DNA of 64,000 nt, taken from an uncultured Clostridia bacterium (lineage in GTDB: Bacteria > Bacillota > Clostridia > Christensenellales > Borkfalkiaceae). The stretch covers positions 1 to 64,000 of the forward strand of contig CAKQMB010000013.1 of NCBI GenBank assembly GCA_934254825.1. Reading direction: 5' to 3'. The first letter of the stretch is position 1. Each line of letters begins with the position of its first letter. The notes under the pieces were generated by a model that made no database searches, was not told the origin of the DNA, and saw only the letters and a list, made by a program, of their open reading frames with translations. This document shows positions 8,348 to 17,267 of this stretch, in pieces. The position numbers and the translations under genes are program-made.

Positions 8348-10243
8348 TTACTGTTTTTCCGTGAATGTTATTCCGTCGGGAAGTTCTTTTATCTCCGTAG
8401 ACGGATTTGCCGCGTCGCTGTTACAGCCTATCAGCTTGTATGAAGCCGCGTAAATTTTCATTCCGTTGAATTGATTGTCGGTACATCTGTGTCCGAACAA
8501 ATTAACGAAATTTATACCCGCCGCGTTTACCGTGATATCGGTCAGACGACTTTCGATTAAAAATCTCGACGAGAACAAACCTACGTCGTATTTAATTGTA
8601 TATCCGCTCATCGTTTCGGTAACGGCGTACGCGCTTACGTTCAGAACGATATTTTGCAAATCGGCGTCTCTTATCGTGTGCGCGAGAAGAGTCGAATTTG
8701 CGGCGTTGTTATACTTAACGTTATCGAACGTTATGTTTTTGATGACCGCGCCAGAACCGATATGTCCGAATATTCCGCCCGAACCGACGGTTATATTCTT
8801 CATTTTATAACCGTTTCCGTCTAAAACGCCTTTAAAGCCCGTCGACCCGCTCGAAGGATTGGAGTTATCTCTTATCGCGGTACAAACTCCGTAAGAAGAG
8901 AAATCTATATCGCCCGTTAAAACGTAATAACCGTAAAAAGCCTTGTAGTTTCCGTCCGTCATCTTGAACGCGTCGAAATCGCTCGCAGAAGTGAGAATAT
9001 CCGTACAGATTTTTATCGGCATCTTATAGCAATATTTGTTCGTATACACTTCCATATCCGCCGAAATAAGTTCGTTTCCGTTATCGGGAATAAGCGATTT
9101 ATCAAGCGTTGCCGTAGTTCCGTCTATACTCTTCGAAACGGTTACACCGTTTATTTTGATTTCATCGAGATCGCCCGTCATATCGCCGAGTTTTTTAAAC
9201 GACGCGTCGTTTCTGCTCAGAATAATTTCGGACAATTTTATTTCGGGAATTCTGACCCCGATTTTGATCGAAACGAAAATTTCCTTGCCGTTTACCGTGA
9301 ATTTTCCGACGAGCGAAGTGTTTCCGCGCCCGTTTGCTTTAACGGCGAAACCTTCCGTCGTGTTTCCCGTGACTTCGGCTACTTTTTTGTCGAAATCGGA
9401 GTTGTAATCGGCTTCGGTGTCCCATTCCGCGCCGAAATCTTTTAATTCCGCACCGTCGACAAGAATTCCGAAATCGAGGCTCGCGCTCTCTTTAAGTCCG
9501 AACGCGCCGTCCTCGGTGGTGAGATCGAGCAGATATATCCCCTCCGTAACGTTAAACTGTTCGGTATTTTTCGGCTCGATGACGATTTCGTTTTCGTAAA
9601 CGGTTACGGAAAAAGTTTTCTCCGCGTCGCTCCCGCGAACGTTAGCGACAACGGATAATTCCGTTGTTCCCGCAGACAAAGCCTTGACGGTCAGTTTTTC
9701 GCCGTCGATTTTTGCCTCGGCAACCCCTGCCGCCGTATTTACCGTGCTTAAAACGCGGTAAGTCACGTCGTCGGCTATTTTCGCGCCGTTGTATTCGACA
9801 TAAAGCTCGGCTTTGAATTCCCCGCCTTTCGCAAGGCTTATATCATCGATACCCTCTATCGAAGCGACGTAAGGCGTTTCTCTGACGATAACCTTGCATT
9901 TAGCTTCCGCTCTTCCCGCCGCCGCGATTATATCGCAACTGCCGACGTTTTTCGCCGTGATAACGCCTTCCGCCGTTACCGTAGCCACGTTTTCGTTATC
10001 GCTTGAAAACACAACGGACGAGCCGTCGGAGGAAGTCGCCGAAAGAACGGCAGACTCGAATCTGAAAAGCTCGACAGCCGTTTTTTCGAGGGTTATCGTA
10101 ATATCTTCGCCGATTACGCTTTCCGATCCCGACGAGGAATTCGGATCGTCCGTACTTTCGCCTCCGTCCTGACACGAAACGAACAGGCACAGCGAAGCAA
10201 TCAATATCAATATAACGGATAAACAAAATCTTTTTTTAAACAT
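8348..10243 (-). CDS. Lipoprotein with Big2 Ig-like domain and GLUG-like C-terminus
   Basis: 631 residues from ATG at 10243, which has GGAGA 7 bases upstream; a TTG five codons earlier is less likely. The signal peptide ends in CLFVSC. A bacterial Ig-like group 2 domain lies near residues 45-125 (VFSSDNENVATVTAEGVITAKNVG), with a second similar module to about 215. The C-terminal part contains FKGVLDGNGYKMKNITV and AVIKNITFDNV, matching the end of the lipoprotein at 2665-5214. No enzyme motif is visible. It follows the DUF4838 gene and is probably a surface adhesin or glycan-binding partner of the importer. Confidence 0.72.
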   Translation of the reverse strand: MFKKRFCLSVILILIASLCLFVSCQDGGESTDDPNSSSGSESVIGEDITITLEKTAVELFRFESAVLSATSSDGSSVVFSSDNENVATVTAEGVITAKNVGSCDIIAAAGRAEAKCKVIVRETPYVASIEGIDDISLAKGGEFKAELYVEYNGAKIADDVTYRVLSTVNTAAGVAEAKIDGEKLTVKALSAGTTELSVVANVRGSDAEKTFSVTVYENEIVIEPKNTEQFNVTEGIYLLDLTTEDGAFGLKESASLDFGILVDGAELKDFGAEWDTEADYNSDFDKKVAEVTGNTTEGFAVKANGRGNTSLVGKFTVNGKEIFVSIKIGVRIPEIKLSEIILSRNDASFKKLGDMTGDLDEIKINGVTVSKSIDGTTATLDKSLIPDNGNELISADMEVYTNKYCYKMPIKICTDILTSASDFDAFKMTDGNYKAFYGYYVLTGDIDFSSYGVCTAIRDNSNPSSGSTGFKGVLDGNGYKMKNITVGSGGIFGHIGSGAVIKNITFDNVKYNNAANSTLLAHTIRDADLQNIVLNVSAYAVTETMSGYTIKYDVGLFSSRFLIESRLTDITVNAAGINFVNLFGHRCTDNQFNGMKIYAASYKLIGCNSDAANPSTEIKELPDGITFTEKQ

Positions 10244-10261
10244 ATCTTTTCTCCACAAACA

Positions 10262-12370
10262 TCAATCCAGATTCCAGGATTTGAAAACGGTATCTTCCGC
10301 CAACTCGCCCTCGCGAAGATGCGTATTCTGCAACTCGGTGAAATCTTTGTAGAACTCCGAGCGAAGAATTTTCAACTGATTTTCGCTGTACGTCGAAGCG
10401 TAAGTGGTGCAAAGCACCAGCCTCGGGAACTGAGATTCTATCAATATGTTTTTATATAATATCTCGTATTTTTCGGGATCGGTCGCCTTATAATGCTCGA
10501 TCGCTTTGTAAGCTTTATCGAAAAGACCCAGCCAGTGATTAAGCATTCCCTGCGGCCAGATATCCTCGCGCGTTATGCCGTAAGAGTGAACGCCGCCGCC
10601 CGTTTTATATTCTTTCGAACGCAGATTTGCCTGAATTTCGTTGAAATACTGTCTCATATAAGGTTCTGCGTCCGCAAAATAATTATCGAACCAGAAATCT
10701 ACGACTTCTCCGTAGTTATAGTTGCAGTTAAACTGAAATTTCGAGGCAAGATAATCTCTGAGCTTTGTAAATCCGCTATTCGCCGCATTTTCGTATGTTC
10801 CCTGACTATAAACGTAATCGGTGTTATAACTCTTGAAAAATCTGTACGTTTCCGGAATAGAATCGTAATTGTTATACGGATAAAAGAAATTCCAGAAGTT
10901 CAGCTCGTAAAGCCAGACGTGAATTTTTCCGCCGAGACCTGCCCACGCCTTAACCGCGCTCGCGTAAGTCTGATTTTCCGCTTCGTAATAACTGTGAAGA
11001 TAATTCGCGGCGGAAGCAGCATATTCTACGCGCACTCTGTTATGGCAAACAAGTTTTTCGTTAGTTCCGTCCTCGTTTTTTTGGAGAACCTTTGTTACTT
11101 TTCCGTCGTCGCCTTTTACGAATCTGTAAAAATCTTCGGGCTGACCTTTTCCTTCGGCGTCGTAAGCTATATTGCCGTTATCGTCGCGCAGAACGGGAGC
11201 TTTAACCGCCGTTCCGTAAGCAAGCAGAACGATATTAAACTCCTTGTTTGCGGAAAATCCGTCCGCTATCGCCTGAGCCGAAGCGAGATATTCGTTTACT
11301 TTATCGGCAATATCGTTTGTGAAAATGAGCATTGCGCCCGCAATCGTATCTCCGTAATAAGTGTAAGCCTCATCGCACGCCGCGCATGTGCAGTGCGTAA
11401 CCTCGTTATGTCCCGCGGCAACGTCGGTCTGAGATATTCTGATATTGTTTACGTTCGGCTTATCTTTCATAAAGCGAATGGTTGCCGCCGCATATGCGTT
11501 AACCATAGCTTCGTATTCTTCCGTCGATCCGTGCGCGGTAAAGCATGGCTGACCTTTGCCTTCGTCGAGATTTGCCCCGTCCGAAAACCAATCGGGATGA
11601 TCGGCTTTTTCCTGAGCGGTTGTGAAATCGCGCAGATTATGAACAGCGCCGTAACCCGTATCGATTAAAAGCGTACCCGTGGAAAAGCCCATATCGTACT
11701 GTTGCGCGGAAGTCATTTTATTACCCGAGATACGATAGGAATAATCGGGTTTTTCGAGAATATCCATTTCGGGAATAACCTCGCCGCTTTTCATATAGAC
11801 AGCCATTTCGGCAGACAACGCGTCGTAGCCTAAAACGTATCTCAAAAACGCGATCGCGCCCATCTGATAGCCTTGCGCCGTGTAAGCCTCGATAAACACG
11901 CTTTCTTTATACGTTTTTACAATATAACCAGCTTCGCCGAGAACCGAATATTCGGGCATCGTCAAGCCGCTTTCGGTAAATTTGTCGGTATTGCCGAGGA
12001 AAACGTATTTTCCGCCCGCTTCTCCGTCGCTCGTTTCTTCGATATTTATTTTTGCGGCTTCGAGAGTCTTTCTCTGAATTAACCCCGCCGCCATTGCGGT
12101 GAGATTACCGTCGCCGACGATTTTATATTCGGTTTTGCCGTTTTTGATATACGAGCCGACCGACTTTTCGTAATTAACGTTTACGTTATGCAAAGAATTG
12201 CTTACATAGTGCGCCTCTTTTCCTTCCGTGGGCAGTACCGCGGACGGCAAACGGGAACTACTATCGCTTTCGGAGCCGCTCGTTTCTTTTCCGCAAGCCG
12301 CCAGACCGAACATTGCTCCGCAGGAAAGACAAACCGACGTTAATAAAGAAATTATTTTTTTACTTCTCAT
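10262..12370 (-). CDS. DUF4838-domain lipoprotein
   Basis: 702 residues. The signal peptide ends in FGLAACGK, a clean lipobox. An N-terminal alpha/beta region includes YIVKTYKESVFIEAYTAQG. The DUF4838 core spans roughly residues 240-560 with ISQTDVAAGHNEVTHC followed by CTCAACDEAY, a Cys cluster typical of the family. DUF4838 proteins occur in polysaccharide-utilisation loci and are thought to be TIM-barrel proteins related to glycoside hydrolases; activity is unknown. Its place between two secreted proteins and the importer suggests a surface role in recognising or trimming the glycan. Confidence 0.75.
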   Translation of the reverse strand: MRSKKIISLLTSVCLSCGAMFGLAACGKETSGSESDSSSRLPSAVLPTEGKEAHYVSNSLHNVNVNYEKSVGSYIKNGKTEYKIVGDGNLTAMAAGLIQRKTLEAAKINIEETSDGEAGGKYVFLGNTDKFTESGLTMPEYSVLGEAGYIVKTYKESVFIEAYTAQGYQMGAIAFLRYVLGYDALSAEMAVYMKSGEVIPEMDILEKPDYSYRISGNKMTSAQQYDMGFSTGTLLIDTGYGAVHNLRDFTTAQEKADHPDWFSDGANLDEGKGQPCFTAHGSTEEYEAMVNAYAAATIRFMKDKPNVNNIRISQTDVAAGHNEVTHCTCAACDEAYTYYGDTIAGAMLIFTNDIADKVNEYLASAQAIADGFSANKEFNIVLLAYGTAVKAPVLRDDNGNIAYDAEGKGQPEDFYRFVKGDDGKVTKVLQKNEDGTNEKLVCHNRVRVEYAASAANYLHSYYEAENQTYASAVKAWAGLGGKIHVWLYELNFWNFFYPYNNYDSIPETYRFFKSYNTDYVYSQGTYENAANSGFTKLRDYLASKFQFNCNYNYGEVVDFWFDNYFADAEPYMRQYFNEIQANLRSKEYKTGGGVHSYGITREDIWPQGMLNHWLGLFDKAYKAIEHYKATDPEKYEILYKNILIESQFPRLVLCTTYASTYSENQLKILRSEFYKDFTELQNTHLREGELAEDTVFKSWNLD

Positions 12371-12380
12371 ACTCTTCTCC

Positions 12381-15300
12381 TTATCGTACCGTGACCGTAA
12401 ACGATTTCGTCGTCGTGTTACCGAATTCGTCGCTTACGGTTATAAGCATAACGTATTTACCCGCTTTCGTCGCCTTGAAAGAATTCGAAGTTCCTTCCAG
12501 AAGAGCGACCTTGCCGTTTGCGTCGATTACATATTTGACGATGACAAGTTTATCGTTTTCGGTTATATTGTCCGAAACGGTGAAATCGGGAAGAACAATC
12601 ACATCGCCGACTTTCGCTTCGCGGACGTAACCCGAAGTAATTTCGATAACGGGAGCTTCCGTATCCATAACGTTTATATACGCCGTGAACGTTCTGCTCA
12701 CGTTTGTCCAGTTTTTCTTCCGAATAGAATATCTTGCGTTCCACACGCCGTAGCCGTTGAGTTTAACGGTGTATTTCTGCCCCGCGTCGACCTTGTCGAG
12801 TTTCATTCCGTTAACGTCGGTTGCGATATTGCCCTCGCCGTCGTAAACGGTAACAATGGCGGTGACGTTGGGAGAATAAGTATCGCCCGCGGTTACGGGA
12901 TATAAAACATACTCGTCTCCGTAGTTATAATTTCCGCCGTAGTCGCCGTTGATTTTTATCGTAGGCTTGGAATAGTCGCCCGTGTCGGACGAAAGCACGC
13001 AACCCGAAACGGCGTTTACCTTATACATAGCTCCCGACTTAACGTTTTCGGTTGCGAATTCACAGTATACCTTGCCCGACGGGAAACCGTCAAACGCAAT
13101 ACCGCCGTCGGCTTTTTCAACGGGAAGATTTACCGTTCCGTAAGAAATTTTACCGCTTGCATATCCGATTTTCAAACCTCTTTTTCCGCCGAGAACGGAC
13201 TCTTTAATCTCAGTTTCGAAATCGCCGCATTTAACCGTCGTAGCGTTTTCGCCTAAGAACACGCTTAACGTGACTGCGATAGTCGGATCCGACGAGTCCC
13301 TGAGCGTAACTTTTATCGCGTCGAAATCGGTAACGCCCGCAATCGTAGTAAATTCGACCGAGAAACCGTCGGCGATCTGCGCGTTTGCGAATATCCAGCT
13401 TATTTTTTCCGCGGCTTTCGTTGCCGAAATAAACACGCCCGTATCGGACGAAGGATAACTTGCGGTAAAATCTTTGCCGTAAAAATAAGCCTTGGAATCG
13501 ATTTCCTCTCCGTTTCTTATATTAAGAATATCGATTTCTGTCGTTCCGTTATTGTAAGCGTCGTTTTCGTAATAATAGGTTATTTTAACGCTGTTTCCGC
13601 CCTTTGCCGTATCGGGAACGAAAGTTTCTCCCGAAGTATATCTTTCGGCGTTTCCGTTCGGATACTCGACCTTAACCGAGCAAAGCTTCTTTTCGAGTTT
13701 ACCCGAAGAATAATCGTCGCAATAAACGACGGGCAAAAGATATTCCGAACCGGAAATGTACACGGGTTGAAGATTTACCTTTTCGTTGAATATGGGTCTG
13801 TCGCCGGGGGCGGCGTTGATTTTTATCGTTTTAACAGCCACGTTACCGACATAATCGGTCACGGTGTAAGTAACGGTCCACTCGCCCGCTTTATCGGGAG
13901 TGAAACCTCCCGTAACTTCGGTTGTTTCTCCGTTAAACGTCGCGGTTATTTTTATTTCCTTATCTCCGCTTCCGCCCGAAACTTCCGGCGACGCAAGCTC
14001 GATATAATAGCCGAGCGTAGCCTCGGAGGAAATCTCGGGTACGCTTATCGTAAGCTCGGGAATCTCTCCGCCCGCGTGCATAACGTAAGTTTTCACGCTC
14101 TCGTTACCGACGTGATCTTTCGCCGTATACACGATTGCGTAATATCCGCGTTTTTCGGGAATTATCTTTCCGTCGACAACGCTTACGGACACCGGATTTG
14201 CCGAAGTGTAATTGTAGTAAACCTTGGCGCTTACCTTAACCTCGCCCGAATAATCGTCGTAAGCGGTAGCCTCGGGAATTTTATACTCTTCACCGAGCTT
14301 ACCCTCGGGCATTTCGTCGTAAGAGGTATGCACGGTAATCACGGGCGCGCCGTCGTCGACGAACGAGTTGCTTTTTATGTTCTGCCCGAGAACCTTCGTA
14401 AGACAGAAATTAGCGGTATTGCTGTGATAGCCCGCCGCGGATATGCTTAAACGAACTTTATCGCTCGTAAAGCCCATCCATAAATCTTTATAATACTCGG
14501 GACTCGTAAGCTGAGAAACCAATTCGCCCTGAGCGAAAACCTTTGCCGAAAAATTATCGAACGCCGCAGATAAAATCCATGCGTCGGGTTCTTTGTCGCA
14601 AGCTTTTCCGCCCCAGATGATATTCACTCCGTTATTAGAGTTGAACTGAGCCGTCCACGTTCCGAAAATTCTTTTGCCCGAACCGTTTAAAACTTCGAGT
14701 TTGTCTCCCGTGATCGTCTGACCCTGTCCTCCCGCTTTAACGAAAGTCCAGCCGTAACCGTTTTCGTTTATAAGCCAGCGGGCAAGAGTTATATCCACAT
14801 AAACGGAAGGATCTTTCGCGTCCGTAAGGCGGACTATGAGCTTATCGAAATCGGCAACTCCGCGCTTGTCGGGAGTTACAAACCCTTCGAAAATATTATT
14901 TGCGGCAACAAGATCCGAAACGTCGATAAGTTTTGTGAATACAAGCGAGTCGTTTTTGGCAAGCCTTACGTTTAAACCTATGGAATCTGCGCCGTATTCG
15001 GTGTACGAGCCGTAACTCGTTTCGCTGTCGCCGCTCGTGTTCCAGCCGTTATAACCGACGTCGAAATTAAAGGTTTTAGCGTAAACTTTATCGTTGTCTA
15101 CGGCGGTGTATTTAACCGCGTATCTGCCCGCCTGATCGAGTTTTATCTCGCCGCCGCGATAGTTTGTTCCGTCCGGGAAACAAACAACGGCAACCGCGTT
15201 TAAAGTTTTTCCGTCCGTAGTCAGCGTATACTCGGGAATACGGATAGTTTCGCCGTAACTATACGCAGTTTTGATCTCCCCGCCTTTCCATTCTTCGGCA

Positions 15301-15422
15301 TAGGCTTTCCGTGAGATACCGGACGCGCCGATAACAGCCGCAAAAATCATTGTAACGGCAAAGCATATCGCCACGACGAGCTTTGTTTTAAATCTTTTAT
15401 TTTCCGACAGATTTCCTTTCAT
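12381..15422 (-). CDS. Large secreted protein with Ig-like/cadherin-like modules
   Basis: 1013 residues. A signal peptide with hydrophobic core VVAICFAVTMIFAAVIG is followed by SRKAYAEEW, a plausible signal peptidase I site; there is no lipobox and no LPxTG or SLH motif, so the anchoring mode is unclear. Residues about 50-370 look like a beta-sandwich carbohydrate-binding region. Then come several Ig-like modules with the recurring pattern GYYAIVYTAKDHVGNESV / GEWTVTYTVTDYVGNVAV / GKYVMLITVSDEFGNTTT. GGAGA lies 5 bases before the start. It lies 11 bp from the permease gene in the same operon. It is probably a glycan-binding surface protein; catalysis is not excluded. Confidence 0.68.
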   Translation of the reverse strand: MKGNLSENKRFKTKLVVAICFAVTMIFAAVIGASGISRKAYAEEWKGGEIKTAYSYGETIRIPEYTLTTDGKTLNAVAVVCFPDGTNYRGGEIKLDQAGRYAVKYTAVDNDKVYAKTFNFDVGYNGWNTSGDSETSYGSYTEYGADSIGLNVRLAKNDSLVFTKLIDVSDLVAANNIFEGFVTPDKRGVADFDKLIVRLTDAKDPSVYVDITLARWLINENGYGWTFVKAGGQGQTITGDKLEVLNGSGKRIFGTWTAQFNSNNGVNIIWGGKACDKEPDAWILSAAFDNFSAKVFAQGELVSQLTSPEYYKDLWMGFTSDKVRLSISAAGYHSNTANFCLTKVLGQNIKSNSFVDDGAPVITVHTSYDEMPEGKLGEEYKIPEATAYDDYSGEVKVSAKVYYNYTSANPVSVSVVDGKIIPEKRGYYAIVYTAKDHVGNESVKTYVMHAGGEIPELTISVPEISSEATLGYYIELASPEVSGGSGDKEIKITATFNGETTEVTGGFTPDKAGEWTVTYTVTDYVGNVAVKTIKINAAPGDRPIFNEKVNLQPVYISGSEYLLPVVYCDDYSSGKLEKKLCSVKVEYPNGNAERYTSGETFVPDTAKGGNSVKITYYYENDAYNNGTTEIDILNIRNGEEIDSKAYFYGKDFTASYPSSDTGVFISATKAAEKISWIFANAQIADGFSVEFTTIAGVTDFDAIKVTLRDSSDPTIAVTLSVFLGENATTVKCGDFETEIKESVLGGKRGLKIGYASGKISYGTVNLPVEKADGGIAFDGFPSGKVYCEFATENVKSGAMYKVNAVSGCVLSSDTGDYSKPTIKINGDYGGNYNYGDEYVLYPVTAGDTYSPNVTAIVTVYDGEGNIATDVNGMKLDKVDAGQKYTVKLNGYGVWNARYSIRKKNWTNVSRTFTAYINVMDTEAPVIEITSGYVREAKVGDVIVLPDFTVSDNITENDKLVIVKYVIDANGKVALLEGTSNSFKATKAGKYVMLITVSDEFGNTTTKSFTVTVR

Positions 15423-15433
15423 CTTTTCTCCTT

Positions 15434-16339
15434 TTATCCTTTGATTCCGCCCATCGTAAGATTTCCCAGAAGCCTCTTATGGAAACAGAGGAAAATCACG
15501 AGAACGGGCATAAGAAACATTACCGGCGCAGCCATTTTTACCGGTGTTTTTGCGAAATAATCGCGGGAAACGCTCTTTATCCAATACAACGCTTCCGCAA
15601 TGGTCGGATGCGTGGGAAGATAAAGGATAGGCGTCTGAAAATCGTTCCAGTACGTTACAAAATTTATAAGCATAACCGTGAAAAACGTATTTCTCGCAAG
15701 CGGCATGCATATTTTGGTCATTACGGTAAAATCGCTCGCGCCGTCTATCTCGGCGGCTTCGCTGTACGTTAAAGGTATCGACGAAAACACTTCGTGGAAT
15801 ATCAGGAAATAAAGTCCCAAAAATCCCGATTTTAATATCCACATTCCCCAGATATGATCGAAAATGCGCAGTTTTATCGCGATTTGCAATTCCGAAGTCT
15901 GATTTCCGACTATCGGTATTACCATACATACAAGAACCGTCGAATAGATTATTTTCGAGAATTTATAATTGAATTTCGCGCATAAATATGCCGTTATGCA
16001 AGGTACGAGGCTCGCCACGAACGCGCTTCCGACCGAATAAAGGATCGAATGCCCTATCATCTGCCCCGTGCCTATGATTTTCTTCGTGCCGTTTATCAGT
16101 TTTTCAACTTTATATTCCTTTAAAATATATGAGAAATTGCCGAAATACCACGGATCGGGAAGCCCCCACTTATTGCCTAAAAAATCGTCGGGATGTTTAA
16201 GTGCGGTTAAAACCGCCCAGACAACCCATATGAGCAATATGAGACAATAAAGACCGAGAACGGTTGCCATAACGGCGGTGAGCGGAGTCATTCTCTCCTT
16301 CGTTGCGCCGCCTTTCATTTTATTTTTTAATTTCTTCAC
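15434..16339 (-). CDS. CUT1-family sugar ABC transporter permease (MsmG/LacG type)
   Basis: 301 residues with about six membrane segments. The EAA loop that contacts the ATPase is SEAAEIDGASDFTVMTKICMP. The start is GTG at 16339, supported by AGGAGG 7 bases upstream. It pairs with the permease encoded just before it to form the heterodimeric channel for the binding protein at 17268-19028. No ATPase gene is in the window; CUT1 importers in Firmicutes often share an MsmK-type ATPase encoded elsewhere. Confidence 0.92.
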   Translation of the reverse strand: MKKLKNKMKGGATKERMTPLTAVMATVLGLYCLILLIWVVWAVLTALKHPDDFLGNKWGLPDPWYFGNFSYILKEYKVEKLINGTKKIIGTGQMIGHSILYSVGSAFVASLVPCITAYLCAKFNYKFSKIIYSTVLVCMVIPIVGNQTSELQIAIKLRIFDHIWGMWILKSGFLGLYFLIFHEVFSSIPLTYSEAAEIDGASDFTVMTKICMPLARNTFFTVMLINFVTYWNDFQTPILYLPTHPTIAEALYWIKSVSRDYFAKTPVKMAAPVMFLMPVLVIFLCFHKRLLGNLTMGGIKG

Positions 16340-16341
16340 GG

Positions 16342-17262
16342 TCAGTCCTCCTTAGGTCCGTATTTGTCAAGCAAACGTTTGACTAAAAAGGTCAACGGAA
16401 CCGCGATAAGCGTTATCATAAGTCCCAAAGCGGCAATCGGCGGATATTCCGCAACGTTCTGCTTTGCCGAAAAGACTTTTACATACAGTAAATATCCCAA
16501 AGTAAGCGTTTCGTTGTTGGTCGTTGCTCCGAAAAACACGAACCCGTTTATCTGATTGGTGAATATCCCCGCTACGCCCGTTACAAGAAACACCGATACC
16601 GTGGAGAACGACATAGGAAGCACGACGTGCCAGAATTCCTTGAAACCCGTCGCCCCGTCGAGATGAGCGGACTCTATTATTTCGCCCGAAATCGAGGACA
16701 TTTTGTTGGCGTACATTAAAACCGACGTCGCAAAGCTTACGAATATATTGTAAAACATAACCGTCGCGAAACGCCTGTCGCTGTTGAAAAAGTCGATTTT
16801 CCTGTCCATATGAAAAATCTTTTTCAATATATCCGCAAAAACGTTGTTCATAAACGACATATATATGCTGACAAGAACGACGCACGATAAAATCGACGGT
16901 AAAAACAGCATCACCCTGAAAAACCCCGATGCCGGCAGTCTTTTAAAAATATAATACGAGAAGAACAATCCGAGAGGTACGCCGACGACGAGCGAAATGC
17001 CGTAAACTTTAAGCGAAACGCCCGCCGCGCGCATCATACTTTCGAACATGGTGGGGTCTTTGAACCACACCGTGAAATTCTCGAAAGTCCATGTAAACTT
17101 ACCGAAATCGTAAACGTCTATATTTTTGAAAGACAGCAATATCGAGTTGAAGTTTACAAAAACGTAAAATATTAAGAATTGCAAAACGGGGTAAGCCATA
17201 AAAGCGCAATAAAATATGAGCTTTTTCTTCGCCCGTAAACGAACGCCGTTTTTCTCCTGCAT
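16342..17262 (-). CDS. CUT1-family sugar ABC transporter permease (MsmF/LacF type)
   Basis: 306 residues from ATG at 17262. An upstream in-frame start would overlap the binding-protein gene and lacks a ribosome site; AGAGG lies about 10 bases before 17262. About six membrane segments, with EAA-loop equivalent ESAHLDGATGFKEFWHVVLP. It is the first of two permeases following the solute-binding protein, 5 bp downstream of it, and ends 2 bp before the second permease. Confidence 0.92.
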   Translation of the reverse strand: MQEKNGVRLRAKKKLIFYCAFMAYPVLQFLIFYVFVNFNSILLSFKNIDVYDFGKFTWTFENFTVWFKDPTMFESMMRAAGVSLKVYGISLVVGVPLGLFFSYYIFKRLPASGFFRVMLFLPSILSCVVLVSIYMSFMNNVFADILKKIFHMDRKIDFFNSDRRFATVMFYNIFVSFATSVLMYANKMSSISGEIIESAHLDGATGFKEFWHVVLPMSFSTVSVFLVTGVAGIFTNQINGFVFFGATTNNETLTLGYLLYVKVFSAKQNVAEYPPIAALGLMITLIAVPLTFLVKRLLDKYGPKED

Positions 17263-17267
17263 AGCGT

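Noticed and set aside
10493..11668. Plus-strand open frame of 391 codons opposite the DUF4838 gene
   Set aside because: No family resemblance or ribosome site; the opposite strand has a signal peptide, lipobox and DUF4838 motifs.
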